A stretch of 64,000 bases of DNA, from assembly GCA_030374765.1 (NCBI GenBank), contig JARGXX010000088.1, positions 682,001-746,000 of the forward strand. The letters are read 5' to 3'. Below the pieces are notes generated by a model. The model did no database searches and was not told where the DNA came from. It saw only the letters and a program-made list of their open reading frames with translations. Origin of the DNA: Agarophyton chilense. Its lineage: Eukaryota > Rhodophyta > Florideophyceae > Gracilariales > Gracilariaceae. The translations under genes and the position numbers were made by a program. Below, piece by piece: positions 20,668 through 30,081 of this stretch (position 1 is its first letter; every line of letters starts with the position of its first letter).

Positions 20668-20668
20668 A

Positions 20669-21658
20669 CTAGTCGACATGTACGACAACGGGACCATCAG
20701 AATCATCCCCATCGTCTAATTCGCCTGTCAAGGACCAACCCATCACCTGGTTCATGGTCTTGGCAAATTTTTGAACTTCCTTGATGTTGCGACCAGCGCA
20801 GACAAAACAAGCAAAAGCCTGGCGCAGCTCATTGAAAACGGCGGTCCGAATTTCTTCTTCTTCAAAGAATCGGAATTGTGCTTCAAGAGCAATTGCAGCC
20901 TTTTCATAAAAGCCAGCGAACACAGCGTTGAGGTTCGCACTGTTGCATATTTCTCGTAGCAAACATGTCCAGTGTTCAAGGGATCGTAGACAGCCGAATA
21001 TATGAAAACATACGAAGGCTAGCTGCAATTCTCCCAACAGCCGATTTAGATCACTGCCATAGCGAGATTTTGCCAGAGCAGCCATGTATGCACTCCGATC
21101 GATATGAAAGTTTGTGATTTCTGTCACAGACATGAATTCAGAGGGCATCAAGCGGGGTAATGAAACGAATTGGGGTGAGCAATCGTTTTCACTAGCATTT
21201 TCCGACCCGTAAACAGTAGTTCCAAAGCTCAAACCGGCAGCTCGCAAAGACTGTTCAGTGATATAAGATGTAATCGCCTCCCATTGGTTCTCAGCTAGAA
21301 GAGATAGGGCCGTGACACCGCGGGTTCCTAACGGTGAACATATCCTGTCCGTTATGTGCAACTGAACGCTTTCCGAATCACGATCCACAGTGAGATGTAG
21401 AGCTTCGTTTGGTAGAATGCGGAAGAAAACTCCAGCGGAGGCCGCAGGCGATGCACTCTTTACCGCAAGAACATGTAATTGATTCACTGCGATTCCGTGA
21501 ACAATCCTGAGCGGACCTGAGAAAGAACGTGAATCAACGCAAAGATCTCGCTGAGCCGGATTCACACATAAACTAACCCGCGCTTGCAAGTATGAATCCA
21601 ATTCTCTGTCTGATAGTTGTGAGAACCAGTGCGTATCTTTTCTTGATACGTTAGCCAT
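20669..21658 (-). CDS. AAR2: AAR2 splicing factor homologue (U5 snRNP assembly)
   Basis: A 329-residue protein with an ATG at 21658. The N-terminal beta domain carries LCVDSRSFSGP, matching GIDYNSW-x-VGPKFRG, then LRIVHGI and AGVFFRIL. The C-terminal helical domain carries ELQLAFVCFHIFGCLRSLEHW and LLREICNS, close to the family block [21 protein letters not shown]. It ends with KVQKF-like EVQKFAKTMNQVMGWSL and an acidic tail. In yeast Aar2 holds Prp8 during cytoplasmic U5 snRNP maturation and is exchanged for Brr2. The length is slightly shorter than usual (about 355-385). It is convergent with TGT with one base between the stop codons. Confidence 0.88.
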   Translation of the reverse strand: MANVSRKDTHWFSQLSDRELDSYLQARVSLCVNPAQRDLCVDSRSFSGPLRIVHGIAVNQLHVLAVKSASPAASAGVFFRILPNEALHLTVDRDSESVQLHITDRICSPLGTRGVTALSLLAENQWEAITSYITEQSLRAAGLSFGTTVYGSENASENDCSPQFVSLPRLMPSEFMSVTEITNFHIDRSAYMAALAKSRYGSDLNRLLGELQLAFVCFHIFGCLRSLEHWTCLLREICNSANLNAVFAGFYEKAAIALEAQFRFFEEEEIRTAVFNELRQAFACFVCAGRNIKEVQKFAKTMNQVMGWSLTGELDDGDDSDGPVVVHVD

Positions 21659-21922
21659 TCAGATGAGGAACATCCATAATAGTAACGGGTACGGATGATT
21701 GTAAAGACTATCTCTAGACTTCTTCCGGTACATGTATAGATACTGGCCAAGTCCGTGGTCCTTCCCAACTCGAAAACGCCCCATGAACTTCGAAAATATA
21801 TCCAAAAACTCAAATGAAAAATGATACAGATTTTCCAGCGAGAACAAAGTTTTCCAGACAAACTCCTCAAATGGATGTTTCCGCATGACGATAAAGACCA
21901 CCAGGATTCCAAGCTCCGGCAT
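21659..21922 (-). CDS. Possible ORF abutting AAR2 (87 aa), unrecognised
   Basis: On the minus strand a frame beginning MPELGILVVFIVMRKHPFEE ends with TGA immediately before the AAR2 ATG (TGAATG). It is rich in Phe, Leu and Tyr and ends in a hydrophobic stretch. The frame is open for about 20 codons further upstream. It could be an upstream frame in the AAR2 transcript, an exon of a gene not resolved here, or chance. I do not recognise it. Confidence 0.25.
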   Translation of the reverse strand: MPELGILVVFIVMRKHPFEEFVWKTLFSLENLYHFSFEFLDIFSKFMGRFRVGKDHGLGQYLYMYRKKSRDSLYNHPYPLLLWMFLI

Positions 21923-22282
21923 CCAGACCACGTATGTGGCCTTAAGCTTGGGATATCGCTCAGGAGCTTTAAGCCATCGTGGTCAGCAATCACAGCAAAT
22001 GAGAAGCGCTTCTTGATTTTAGTGTGGACTCCTGTCTCTCTCCAAGCTGAAAGTCATAACATTTGCGAATTCTCCTGCTCACCGGCTCTTTCAGAGAATT
22101 AGCGATACAAGCCATTTCGTATTCTGATTCTAGCTTTCTTAGGACAAAATAGCCGAAGAATTGAAATGCAAAGGCTTAAGATCTATTCAAGAAGGAAAGA
22201 GGCAATCGCAGAGAGCAAAGTCTCTTAAACCACTTGTTGCTGCTGCTTTTCGGCCCATTTTGATCCGTTTTCTACTGAATCC
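21923..22282. promoter_or_regulatory. Divergent gap between AAR2 and PEX6
   Basis: About 360 bases without a supported gene; it should hold the PEX6 promoter. Confidence 0.3.
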
Positions 22283-24622
22283 ATGGATTCTAAAGCGTTT
22301 GGAGAAAGTAGGCAACTAACGATTGACGATAACAAACCATCTACGTTCGTGTCACAACATGGTTCAGTTGCTTTGCACGTTGGCAAGCTTCCTTCTTCAT
22401 TCTTGTTTATTGTCCCCATGATATTGCCGTCAGCAATGATAGCCGTTCTGCCCGAACAGGCTCTTTTCAAGTTGAATGTTAGGCATGGACGATACATGAC
22501 GATGAACAAACGAATTTCGAAAGTTTACGCCGCAGAAGCTCTACTTCCCGAATCTGAAAATGATGGGTCGGATGTTGCGGTGCTTTCGATTGCCCTGCTT
22601 TCTCCATGTCTACATGAGGCCCTCACCCGGGATGGGAAAGCTCTCAAAACAGTTGATATAGAATCAATAGAACCCACTTTGTTGGAGTCCGTCGTCTTGA
22701 GTTCTATCCTGCCAAATCCACTGCCATCTCTTCAAGCTACCAGGGTTGCTACACTAGCGAAGAGGTCCATTACTGGCCGAGATGTATCGTGTGGTGACAT
22801 TTTCCCAGTTTCGTCGAACGTATGGCTCATGGTTAATAAAGTTCAAGGATATGGGCTTGTTGGAAAAAGTACTAGTGTGGCAGTCGCTCTGGGGCCAAAG
22901 CATTCCAGAGTTATTCATGAAAATCAAGAACATATGCGGGCCTGGGCCTGTGCGAAGTGGAGGGACGCGGTGCCGTGGGACTTCCAATCCTTCACAGATC
23001 ACCTATGCGCAGCGCTTGATGAACATGCACGTATCATCCTCCTTGAAGGGTTGAATCGGGATGTTGAAGATGTGCTTAATACTGCTCTCGTCGGGAGAAC
23101 GAGCAAGTGGGTCCGCTACGGCAGTGGAAGAGACTTAACCGAGGCCATAGCTCGTTGCGAATTGGCCGGTGGTGGTGCGGTTATCGTCGAACAACTTGAT
23201 AACGAAATGAAAGATATTATTCGCGTGAAGCATGCCCGATACGAAGGGCATTGGGCACATTGGCAACCGTTTGAAGACGAGGTTTGTGTTGTGCTATGCA
23301 CCGAGCATCGAGATGACGTTGACCGGGAGATAATGCAGATCGTCGATATTGATATTCCTATTCCAAAAGCCTCAGAGGAAGATCGACGAGAAGTCTTGAG
23401 GAAGACAATCGCTACCCGATTCAGAGATGAGATTCCCCACGACATTGAAGAGCTCGTTCGTTTGAGTACCGGCTTTGCTCGGCGAGAAGTCTATGAATTG
23501 GGAAATGTGTGGTTAAGTAAGGGTATGAAAGCGTGCAGGGAAGCAGTGTCGTATTTTGACAAAGGAAAACTATCTGTTAATTCTGGAGGGGTAACATGGG
23601 CAGATGTTGGTGGACTTGACGAAGCAAAGGAACAAATTTTGGATCTTGTTGAAGCGTATGACTCTGCTGCCATGCTCCGTTCATTGGAACAGAAAACCTC
23701 AAGAATAAAGACTTCGAATCGCAGGGTTGGTCTATTGCTTTATGGGCCACCAGGAACTGGGAAGACTCTTCTAGCTAGAGCAGTTGCAAATGAATGTGGG
23801 TGTAGCTTTATCGCAGTGAAGGGTCCTGAGCTACTGGATATGTACGTGGGCGAAAGTGAGAAGAATGTCCGGGAAGTGTTCGAACGTGCCATGATAGCTG
23901 CACCATGTGTCGTCTTTTTTGATGAGCTTGATGCCCTGGCTCCAAATAGAGGTAGAGGTGCTGACTCAGGCGGTGTCTCTGACCGTGTGGTGAGTCAGCT
24001 GCTCTCTGAGCTCGATTTGATATCAACCAGGCCTAATATCTTTGTCATCGCAGCCACAAATCGGCCTGACCTTATTGACTCTGGTTTGCTTCGCCCTGGC
24101 CGATTAGACAAGATGGTGTATATACCAATGCCACAAAGCAGAGAGGAACAGGCCAAGATTTTGAAAGCCCAGACGGAAAAATTTTTATTCGCCGACGATG
24201 TTGACCTTGGCAAAGCCCTTTCGCACGCACCTGAACCTCCTGGTTTGAGCGGGGCTGATCTCTATGGCATGGCTTCTAATGCATGGATGTCAGCCGCAAA
24301 ACGAACGGTGACTGAATCAGAACTTGGCGATGCTAGGAACAATTCTTTGATCGACAACGAAGACAAATTTTTGTGGAATGGCTCTCGTAACGAAACAGAG
24401 GAGTATGAAATGTTTCGTGATTGGTTTTCTGGTGAACGGATGGAGGTCGAAGATCCGAATATAGAAGAACCAGTAGCAACCGAGCGACGAAGGCAAGACA
24501 AAAATGTGATTGTTGTGCAGAACGATTTGGTGGCAGCAGCAGAAAGCTTGATCCCGTCCCTCTCAATGTCTCAACTGCAAGAATACGAGGAACTGCGGAG
24601 GACGCTAGAATCCGGACTGTAG
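22283..24622 (+). CDS. PEX6: Peroxisomal AAA-ATPase PEX6
   Basis: A 779-residue protein from an ATG. The C-terminal D2 AAA module is complete: Walker A GPPGTGKT near residue 488, the pore and PEX6-type block KGPELLDMYVGESEKNVREV, Walker B VVFFDELDALAP near 545, GGVSDRVVSQLLSELD, sensor ATNRPDL, and arginine fingers in LLRPGRLDK. The block CVVFFDELDALAPNRGRGAD matches PEX6 better than CDC48 or PEX1. The first 430 residues show no P-loop, so D1 is vestigial. PEX6 forms a hexamer with PEX1 that pulls ubiquitinated PEX5 out of the peroxisome membrane. Human PEX6 is 980 residues, so the N-domain is shortened. It is convergent with NDUFS1 (108 bases between stops). Confidence 0.9.
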   Translation: MDSKAFGESRQLTIDDNKPSTFVSQHGSVALHVGKLPSSFLFIVPMILPSAMIAVLPEQALFKLNVRHGRYMTMNKRISKVYAAEALLPESENDGSDVAVLSIALLSPCLHEALTRDGKALKTVDIESIEPTLLESVVLSSILPNPLPSLQATRVATLAKRSITGRDVSCGDIFPVSSNVWLMVNKVQGYGLVGKSTSVAVALGPKHSRVIHENQEHMRAWACAKWRDAVPWDFQSFTDHLCAALDEHARIILLEGLNRDVEDVLNTALVGRTSKWVRYGSGRDLTEAIARCELAGGGAVIVEQLDNEMKDIIRVKHARYEGHWAHWQPFEDEVCVVLCTEHRDDVDREIMQIVDIDIPIPKASEEDRREVLRKTIATRFRDEIPHDIEELVRLSTGFARREVYELGNVWLSKGMKACREAVSYFDKGKLSVNSGGVTWADVGGLDEAKEQILDLVEAYDSAAMLRSLEQKTSRIKTSNRRVGLLLYGPPGTGKTLLARAVANECGCSFIAVKGPELLDMYVGESEKNVREVFERAMIAAPCVVFFDELDALAPNRGRGADSGGVSDRVVSQLLSELDLISTRPNIFVIAATNRPDLIDSGLLRPGRLDKMVYIPMPQSREEQAKILKAQTEKFLFADDVDLGKALSHAPEPPGLSGADLYGMASNAWMSAAKRTVTESELGDARNNSLIDNEDKFLWNGSRNETEEYEMFRDWFSGERMEVEDPNIEEPVATERRRQDKNVIVVQNDLVAAAESLIPSLSMSQLQEYEELRRTLESGL

Positions 24623-24730
24623 GTTTTGATACTCTCTTCAAAAGCAGTTGCTACCAGCTAGCTCTGAACGTCGTAGAAGATGCTAGAAGTGATTTTATAT
24701 CAAGGTACTTTCCTATCCAAAAAGAAATCA

Positions 24731-25621
24731 CTACGCTCGCGGTTGTGTGGTGGATGTAATCGCTTCTTGCTGTCCAAGTGCGACCCGTGATAGCATAGCA
24801 GCACTGTTTTCTGCAGAAGCGCGAGATTGTGCACAGCTGCATATGTGGTCGGCTGAGGTGCAGTTGTGCTTTGCATTGGAAGTTTGGGTGTTTTGAAAAG
24901 AATATGTCTTCTTTGTAAAGGCGCCAACCGGACAAAGATCAATGATATTACCCGAAAGCTCAGAGCCGAGCATTTTCTCGACATAGGTACCAATCTCGGT
25001 AGTGGTTCCTCTTCCTGTAGTGCCAAGATCCTCGACGCCAGCAATCTCAGTGCCAAATCGCACGCAGCGGGTACAATGGATGCATCTGGTCATTATAGTC
25101 TTGACCAATGGTCCACAGTACTTATCCTCAACAGATCGTTTTGACTCATAGAAGCGTCCACGATCGGATCCGAATACCATCGCCTGATCCTGCAAATCAC
25201 ACTCCCCCCCCTGATCACAGATGGGGCAATCCAGAGGGTGATTAAGCAACAAGAATTCCAAAACACCCTCACGGGCCTTCTTAACCTTTGGAGTGTCGGT
25301 TTTGATAACCATATCCGGCATGACTGGCATTGCGCAAGAAGCCACTAGCTTCGGACTACGCTCCACCTCCACAAGGCACATGCGACAATTTCCGGCGATA
25401 GAAAGGCGCTCGTGGTAGCAAAAGCGCGGGATTTCTACACCGCTGACCTCACAAGCCTGGATGATGGTAGCGCCGGCTGGCACGGCGGATTGCACGCCAT
25501 TGATGGTTACGTTGACGGTATCAGGCGCCGGTTGCGAGGCTGCAGCGGCGGTCTGGGCGGTTCTGCACGGGAGTCGGAACAGACGCGATGTTAATGGAAG
25601 CGCTTTGCGAAGCGAATTCAT
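24731..25621 (-). CDS. Complex I 75-kDa subunit (NDUFS1/Nad11), iron-sulphur domain only
   Basis: A 296-residue protein from an ATG at 25621. Residues 1-35 are basic and Ala/Ser-rich, a likely mitochondrial leader. The ferredoxin-like part follows ([20 protein letters not shown], then CRMCLVEVE), ligating the N1b [2Fe-2S] cluster. [19 protein letters not shown] is the His-Cys3 N5 cluster motif and [10 protein letters not shown] with a later CPVGA gives the N4 ligands. The family then continues for some 450 residues as a molybdopterin-oxidoreductase-like domain. Here homology stops after [13 protein letters not shown] and a 50-residue low-complexity tail ends in a stop. Only 108 bases separate it from PEX6. 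FeS-only Nad11 is known from mitochondrial genomes of brown algae and diatoms; a nuclear version is unusual. A long intron spanning PEX6 cannot be excluded. Confidence 0.9.
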   Translation of the reverse strand: MNSLRKALPLTSRLFRLPCRTAQTAAAASQPAPDTVNVTINGVQSAVPAGATIIQACEVSGVEIPRFCYHERLSIAGNCRMCLVEVERSPKLVASCAMPVMPDMVIKTDTPKVKKAREGVLEFLLLNHPLDCPICDQGGECDLQDQAMVFGSDRGRFYESKRSVEDKYCGPLVKTIMTRCIHCTRCVRFGTEIAGVEDLGTTGRGTTTEIGTYVEKMLGSELSGNIIDLCPVGAFTKKTYSFQNTQTSNAKHNCTSADHICSCAQSRASAENSAAMLSRVALGQQEAITSTTQPRA

Positions 25622-25954
25622 GAAAGCAACTGTTTCACGCGTACGCTACGCGAGAAGACGCTACGCGAGGAGAGGAGTGCTTTGGATGCATCGAGGGAAC
25701 ACAAGGCAGAGTGGCGGGCTTCGTTTGCGAGTGTGGTCCGCCACAAATACACGAAGCCCAGGTACTGTAATATTTGCTAATTACAGAGGCCACCTTGCTC
25801 AAGAGAGCTAGAGAATCCATCGTAACACCAAGCCCCCCTGCGCAGGCGTATCTTCCAATGGGGTACCAACGGTACAGGCTTTAGCAATTTACCGTTCCAA
25901 TTTCACTCATTCGTTATACGAATACCCTCATGGCGCGTTAATATTATCAGACTT
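25622..25954. promoter_or_regulatory. Divergent promoter between NDUFS1 and MED31
   Basis: A 333-base gap that includes GGGTACCAACGGTA (25861-25874), identical to the copy at 7534-7547. Near 25643-25669 ACGCTACGCGAG occurs twice, 15 bases apart. No gene is visible. Confidence 0.45.
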
Positions 25955-26699
25955 ATGGAGGCTTCTGCGAACAGGGCTGCCATTGCGAAGATTGCCTCCG
26001 GGCAGGAACCGCAGAGCGTGTCGGAGGATGAAAAACAACGTTTCGAAGTTGAACTGGAATTCGTGCAATGTTTGGCCAATCCCGCGTACCTCAATTGTAT
26101 GTCATGTTTCCCGCACCTTTGCGCGTTATGGCGTGTCTGCCAGATTGAAGCTGACGTGTTTTTCGGTGCTTGTCTCTGCTTCCCAGTTCTTGCACAAAAC
26201 GAGTATCTCGATTCTGAACAGTTTATCGCTTATCTCAAGTACCTGGAGTATTGGCGAAAGCCACAATATGCCAGATTTATCGTGTTTCCGCAAGCTCTTT
26301 ACTTCCTGCGTTTATTACAGCAACCACCTTTTCGAGAAGCTCTGAAACGAGGTTTGTTGTTCATCATTAATGTTGTTCGCCGTCATATTTGCGTGCGAGA
26401 CTACTTCTGACGTCTGACATCGGGCGTTGTATTCCCTGCCACTTTATTCTTGAGTAGCAGATTACTCTTTGATGCTTCACCAACAACAAGGCTTTAATTG
26501 GCAGTTTGAAAAGAGTATGAAGCCGATTTCAACTGCAGTGAATGGCGCAAAGAGTGCCGATGGAAACGCACCAAAGCCGAATGGTAACGGGGCAACTCAG
26601 ACACCAGTCATTGCGAGTGATGCTACGGGACAAAGGGCTGATGTTGTCATGAGACCGCTTCCCAACGTGCACATGGATACAAGCTCTGCCACAAATTGA
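25955..26699 (+). CDS. MED31: Mediator subunit 31 (SOH1), three exons
   Basis: Exons 25955-26096, 26187-26351 and 26458-26699 join to 182 residues. The first junction restores PAYLN|FLAQNEYL (family NYLNFLAQ), removing a 90-base intron (GTATGT, CTGAC, CCCAG) that has no stop and stays in frame. The second (GTTTGT, two CTGAC, GTAG, 106 bases) restores the spacing between FREALKR and QQGFNWQFEKS, matching FRKEL-to-QQILHW in human MED31. The core FEVELEFVQCLANP and FIAYLKYLEYWRKPQYARFI is highly conserved. MED31 sits in the middle module of Mediator and supports RNA polymerase II initiation. A poorly conserved 55-residue tail rich in Asn, Ala and Thr follows. Confidence 0.93.
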
Positions 26700-29353
26700 T
26701 ATCATCAAGATTGTGTACGCAGGTTGCCGCAGAAGAAGAGTTGACTTCCAGCGATATCTCACTTATCACATTTGCTATTCCTAATCTGGCCGTGTTATTT
26801 GATTGCAGCGGGAAAGGGTACGCAGAAAGTAACACTTACTGCGTAACCGCTGCAATCCATGACATCAATTGAAAATACTTACCAAGTATCATTGCGTCGC
26901 AGCGATGGCGATGTACTTCGCCAGTAACCTGAGCACATTTTGCGTCGTATGCTTCGCGGGTGGCTGAACTGCTTTGAGAATCTCAACATGAGCAGTTGAG
27001 GGTTCAATTGGAGACGAGGTTTTCAGGTAACGGCAGCGATCCACGCTATTGATGCAGAGGAGATCACAAAGGCTGCGCGTTCGTATGTGACAGTGGTCAT
27101 CTCCTCGCTTTCACGGTGGGATGATTTGGAAAAACTTGAGACTACATACTCCATCTTCCGAAGCGATTGTGCGCCTCATCTCTGACAAACGGCACCCGGG
27201 GGAATTGGGTTGCAAATTGAGAAGCTTATTGTAGCAAATATAGATCCATCTCGGATGCAATGGCTCTGTTTATTTCTCGAAACTGAACCATCATTAAAGT
27301 CAACAACTGAAGCCGATCGGACTTCCAAGTTAAACTGTCAACCACAAATAGAATCTCAAATTAAACATGAGATAGAGGTGCCCGGCCCCTGAGAGCTTGT
27401 GAGCATGGGTTTTTTTTAGTAAGTCCGAGCAGAGTTTACCATCAGATGACGAAGGCTATGAAGTAGTCAAACGATGCGAATACATCCCCGAATAAACCCC
27501 CATATCATATATGACGAAAGTTGGTGAAGTCATTCGATGCAGAGTGGAAAATGACTTTGTGATCTCCAACGTAACAGGGCGTGAACGCTTGTAGTGGATA
27601 CTTCAGAAAACAAAATTGACTCAGACGCTTGTTTTCTTGATTGTAGAGTTCCTAGCAGATACTTCCATGTTGTCATAGAAGCTGCTCAAATCGTCCGCTG
27701 TAATGAGGATGAATCCAACACTTGAACTCAACGGTCACAGATGCAAAAATGTTCGGGGGTTGAAGTATAACCTAAACTTGGACCAAAATAGAAGAAATAG
27801 CGAGTTGTGAGCAAGATTCCACAATTTGGAAGAAAAGAGGGAACAAGGCGGGTGTTTGCCACAAACAAGCCGTAAGTTTTTACGATCTGATTGAGAAAGT
27901 GGGACGAAATGAAAACAAAAAAGGAACGCAGTATAAATTATCGGGTCTGGAAGCGCAATAGATAATCTGGGCAGGAAGAAAAGAGAGAGAGAGGAGGAAG
28001 GGGCGGGAGTTTTTCACCACGGGTAAGCCGGGGTTTTGACAACCTGCAATCAGTGAGAGGGACAACGGACGGGCAAGGGTTTTTATATATGCGACGTGTT
28101 CCAGTTTCTGATCGACAATGTATTCAGCCCCTAGTTCTGTGTCGGCAAAATGTTGCTACTGCTTTTCGTAATCACAATGCAAGAACTCTCAGCCTGCGTT
28201 CCGGAAGCGTTTGAGCCGGAGGTGTTCATCTATTCATGAGATTTCATATACATGAGCTGCGATATCAGTTTCAAGCCCAGCGACTACATCTCCAGCAAGA
28301 AAAGCGCAGATAACAAAGCTGGACAGCGTGTAGACATGGTCTGTTGGTATATCCTTTTCGTCAAGAGGTTTAAACTCTCACCACAACAGAATCAATATGC
28401 CCCCAAGAAAAACGAAGCGATAAATCACTTACGCTCTGGAATGTAAAATTGAACCCTACGGCATGTCGATGTACGACACATTAAGAGAGGAGGAGAGAGA
28501 AGGGATCCATCTTTTCAAAGAACAACAGTGCATTTCTTGTACAAAAGCGGATGCTTGTGCATGGAAACAAAGCATATAGTGCTGTGGAAAATCAAGCATT
28601 TTAGTGAGTGCGCATGACCAGTCACCCCTCAGGCTGCATCTCATTTGGGGTTGTAGTGAGGAATATCGTTCGTAACTATCAATCCTTTCCCCTTCGAAGC
28701 CGTTTCACGCATTGGCCTCCCAGCAGGACCGGAGATTGGTTGCCTGTCAGAATCGAATGACTGATGTGAGTAGAAGCTTGGATGGAAGTTTGCAGCTTTT
28801 CACTCCTTGCGTATGTCACAAGAGCCATTGGAATACCATCAGTAGTAGAGCGCCACAACCCGCGAATGACCTGGCAGCAATTTGCAGAGAATCAGGCGCG
28901 ATGTGCACTTGAGAGGAGAGGTGTTGATAACACGCAAACAATGATTGGAGGGTGCGATGCGATCGTCGAATGTGACTGGTTGCGATGCAAACATAGCACT
29001 TGAAATAAATCACCAGCATGCTTTGTGATTGGGTGCATTTGGAAATATCTGTGCCGTTACACCGCACGCTGCTGTTGACCGTCAACAGTTGATGTTGTTG
29101 TTTCCACGTCACTCCGGTGCATCGACGACATATGCCGAATAATGCGTCCGGTCCCGTCCATCATAGTTTTGCTACACGCGAAGCCGCGGGGGCTGTATAG
29201 CCGTCGCTGTGGAACTTTTATCGAATGTAGTACCGTCTTGGGGTTGGAGAGTGTGTCTGGTGAACTTACTCGTTCCCCAGGGCAGCTGTTTCTTTGTCGT
29301 TCACTTTCTGTCTCTGGAGCCTGGAGTTACTATCTTTCGCTTCTGGTTGAATA
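26700..29353. other. Long gene-poor stretch with coding-like relics
   Basis: No intact gene is recognised in 2.6 kb. Around 27430-27600 one plus frame reads LPSDDEGYEVVKRCEYIPE, a stop, then MTKVGEVIRCRVENDFVI before another stop, which looks like a decayed coding piece. Short ATG-started frames at 28252 (64 aa), 28712 (66 aa) and 28782 (73 aa) are unlike known proteins. A TATATA stretch occurs near 28085. Confidence 0.35.
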
Positions 29354-29944
29354 ATGAGCGATGTATCTCTTTCTTTTTCTTTAAATACTGGACCTGCAGC
29401 TTTTTTCATGACTCAACGAAGTGCAACCGTGAAGCCGTCTATGCGCTCAAAAGTGTGGGACAGGTCTTTATCATCATGCCGGCAGAAAAGGCGCTTTCAA
29501 ACGACTTGTGCGTCAATCTCGATGCCTTTGAAGGTACTGTCGTGCGCCGCCGCTGCAGTTGTTTCCGCGACAGTCATGGCGCCGCAATATGCACAGTCAG
29601 GGCCACTGAACTCGGCTCCGCTTCGCTTTTCACAATCCATGATGCTGGATGACGAAAACGCAGCTATAAAGCTACATGCCCACTGGGACTTGCATTCCAT
29701 AGACAGCAAGACTGAGACATTTCTCATGTTTTCGAATGATTCTGATTCACTTGTTGATCTTTGGTGGGTTGACTATTACGGCCGAGAGATCTATTACGCC
29801 TCCATACGACCGGGCACTACTCACATGCAACCTTCTTATGTTACTCATCCGTGGGTGGTCAGAGAACATATCTCACAGAAATCTATCTTGCTGATGGTTG
29901 CCAGTCCACACCCTGCCATGGCTATCGTCAACAGCACCTTGTGA
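29354..29944 (+). CDS. VHL beta-domain protein with an N-terminal leader
   Basis: A 196-residue protein from an ATG. About residues 110-190 form a von Hippel-Lindau beta domain: LHSIDSKTETFLMFSNDS, LVDLWWVDYYGREIYYASIRPG and MQPSYVTHPWVVREH. In human VHL the hydroxyproline pocket uses Ser111, His115 and Trp117 in the SYxxHxW pattern; here SYVTHPW keeps all three, and a Trp and a Tyr stand at the Trp88 and Tyr98 positions. No alpha domain with an elongin-C BC box follows, since the protein ends directly after the beta sandwich. Residues 57-85 are hydrophobic (MPLKVLSCAAAAVVSATVMA) after a basic Ser-rich N-terminus, suggesting a signal, anchor or two-part plastid leader. The fold call is good; function and location are inference. 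Confidence 0.8.
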   Translation: MSDVSLSFSLNTGPAAFFMTQRSATVKPSMRSKVWDRSLSSCRQKRRFQTTCASISMPLKVLSCAAAAVVSATVMAPQYAQSGPLNSAPLRFSQSMMLDDENAAIKLHAHWDLHSIDSKTETFLMFSNDSDSLVDLWWVDYYGREIYYASIRPGTTHMQPSYVTHPWVVREHISQKSILLMVASPHPAMAIVNSTL

Positions 29945-30081
29945 GTTCTCTGCATCAAGTTTTTTGGTTTCCTTGTCGCGTTCAATGAAATTGCACTTTT
30001 ACTACATATTTTGGGACACTGTCACTTGTAACATTGTAACATAGCATTTCGCAAATTGTTCTACATCTACATGGTAAAGAA

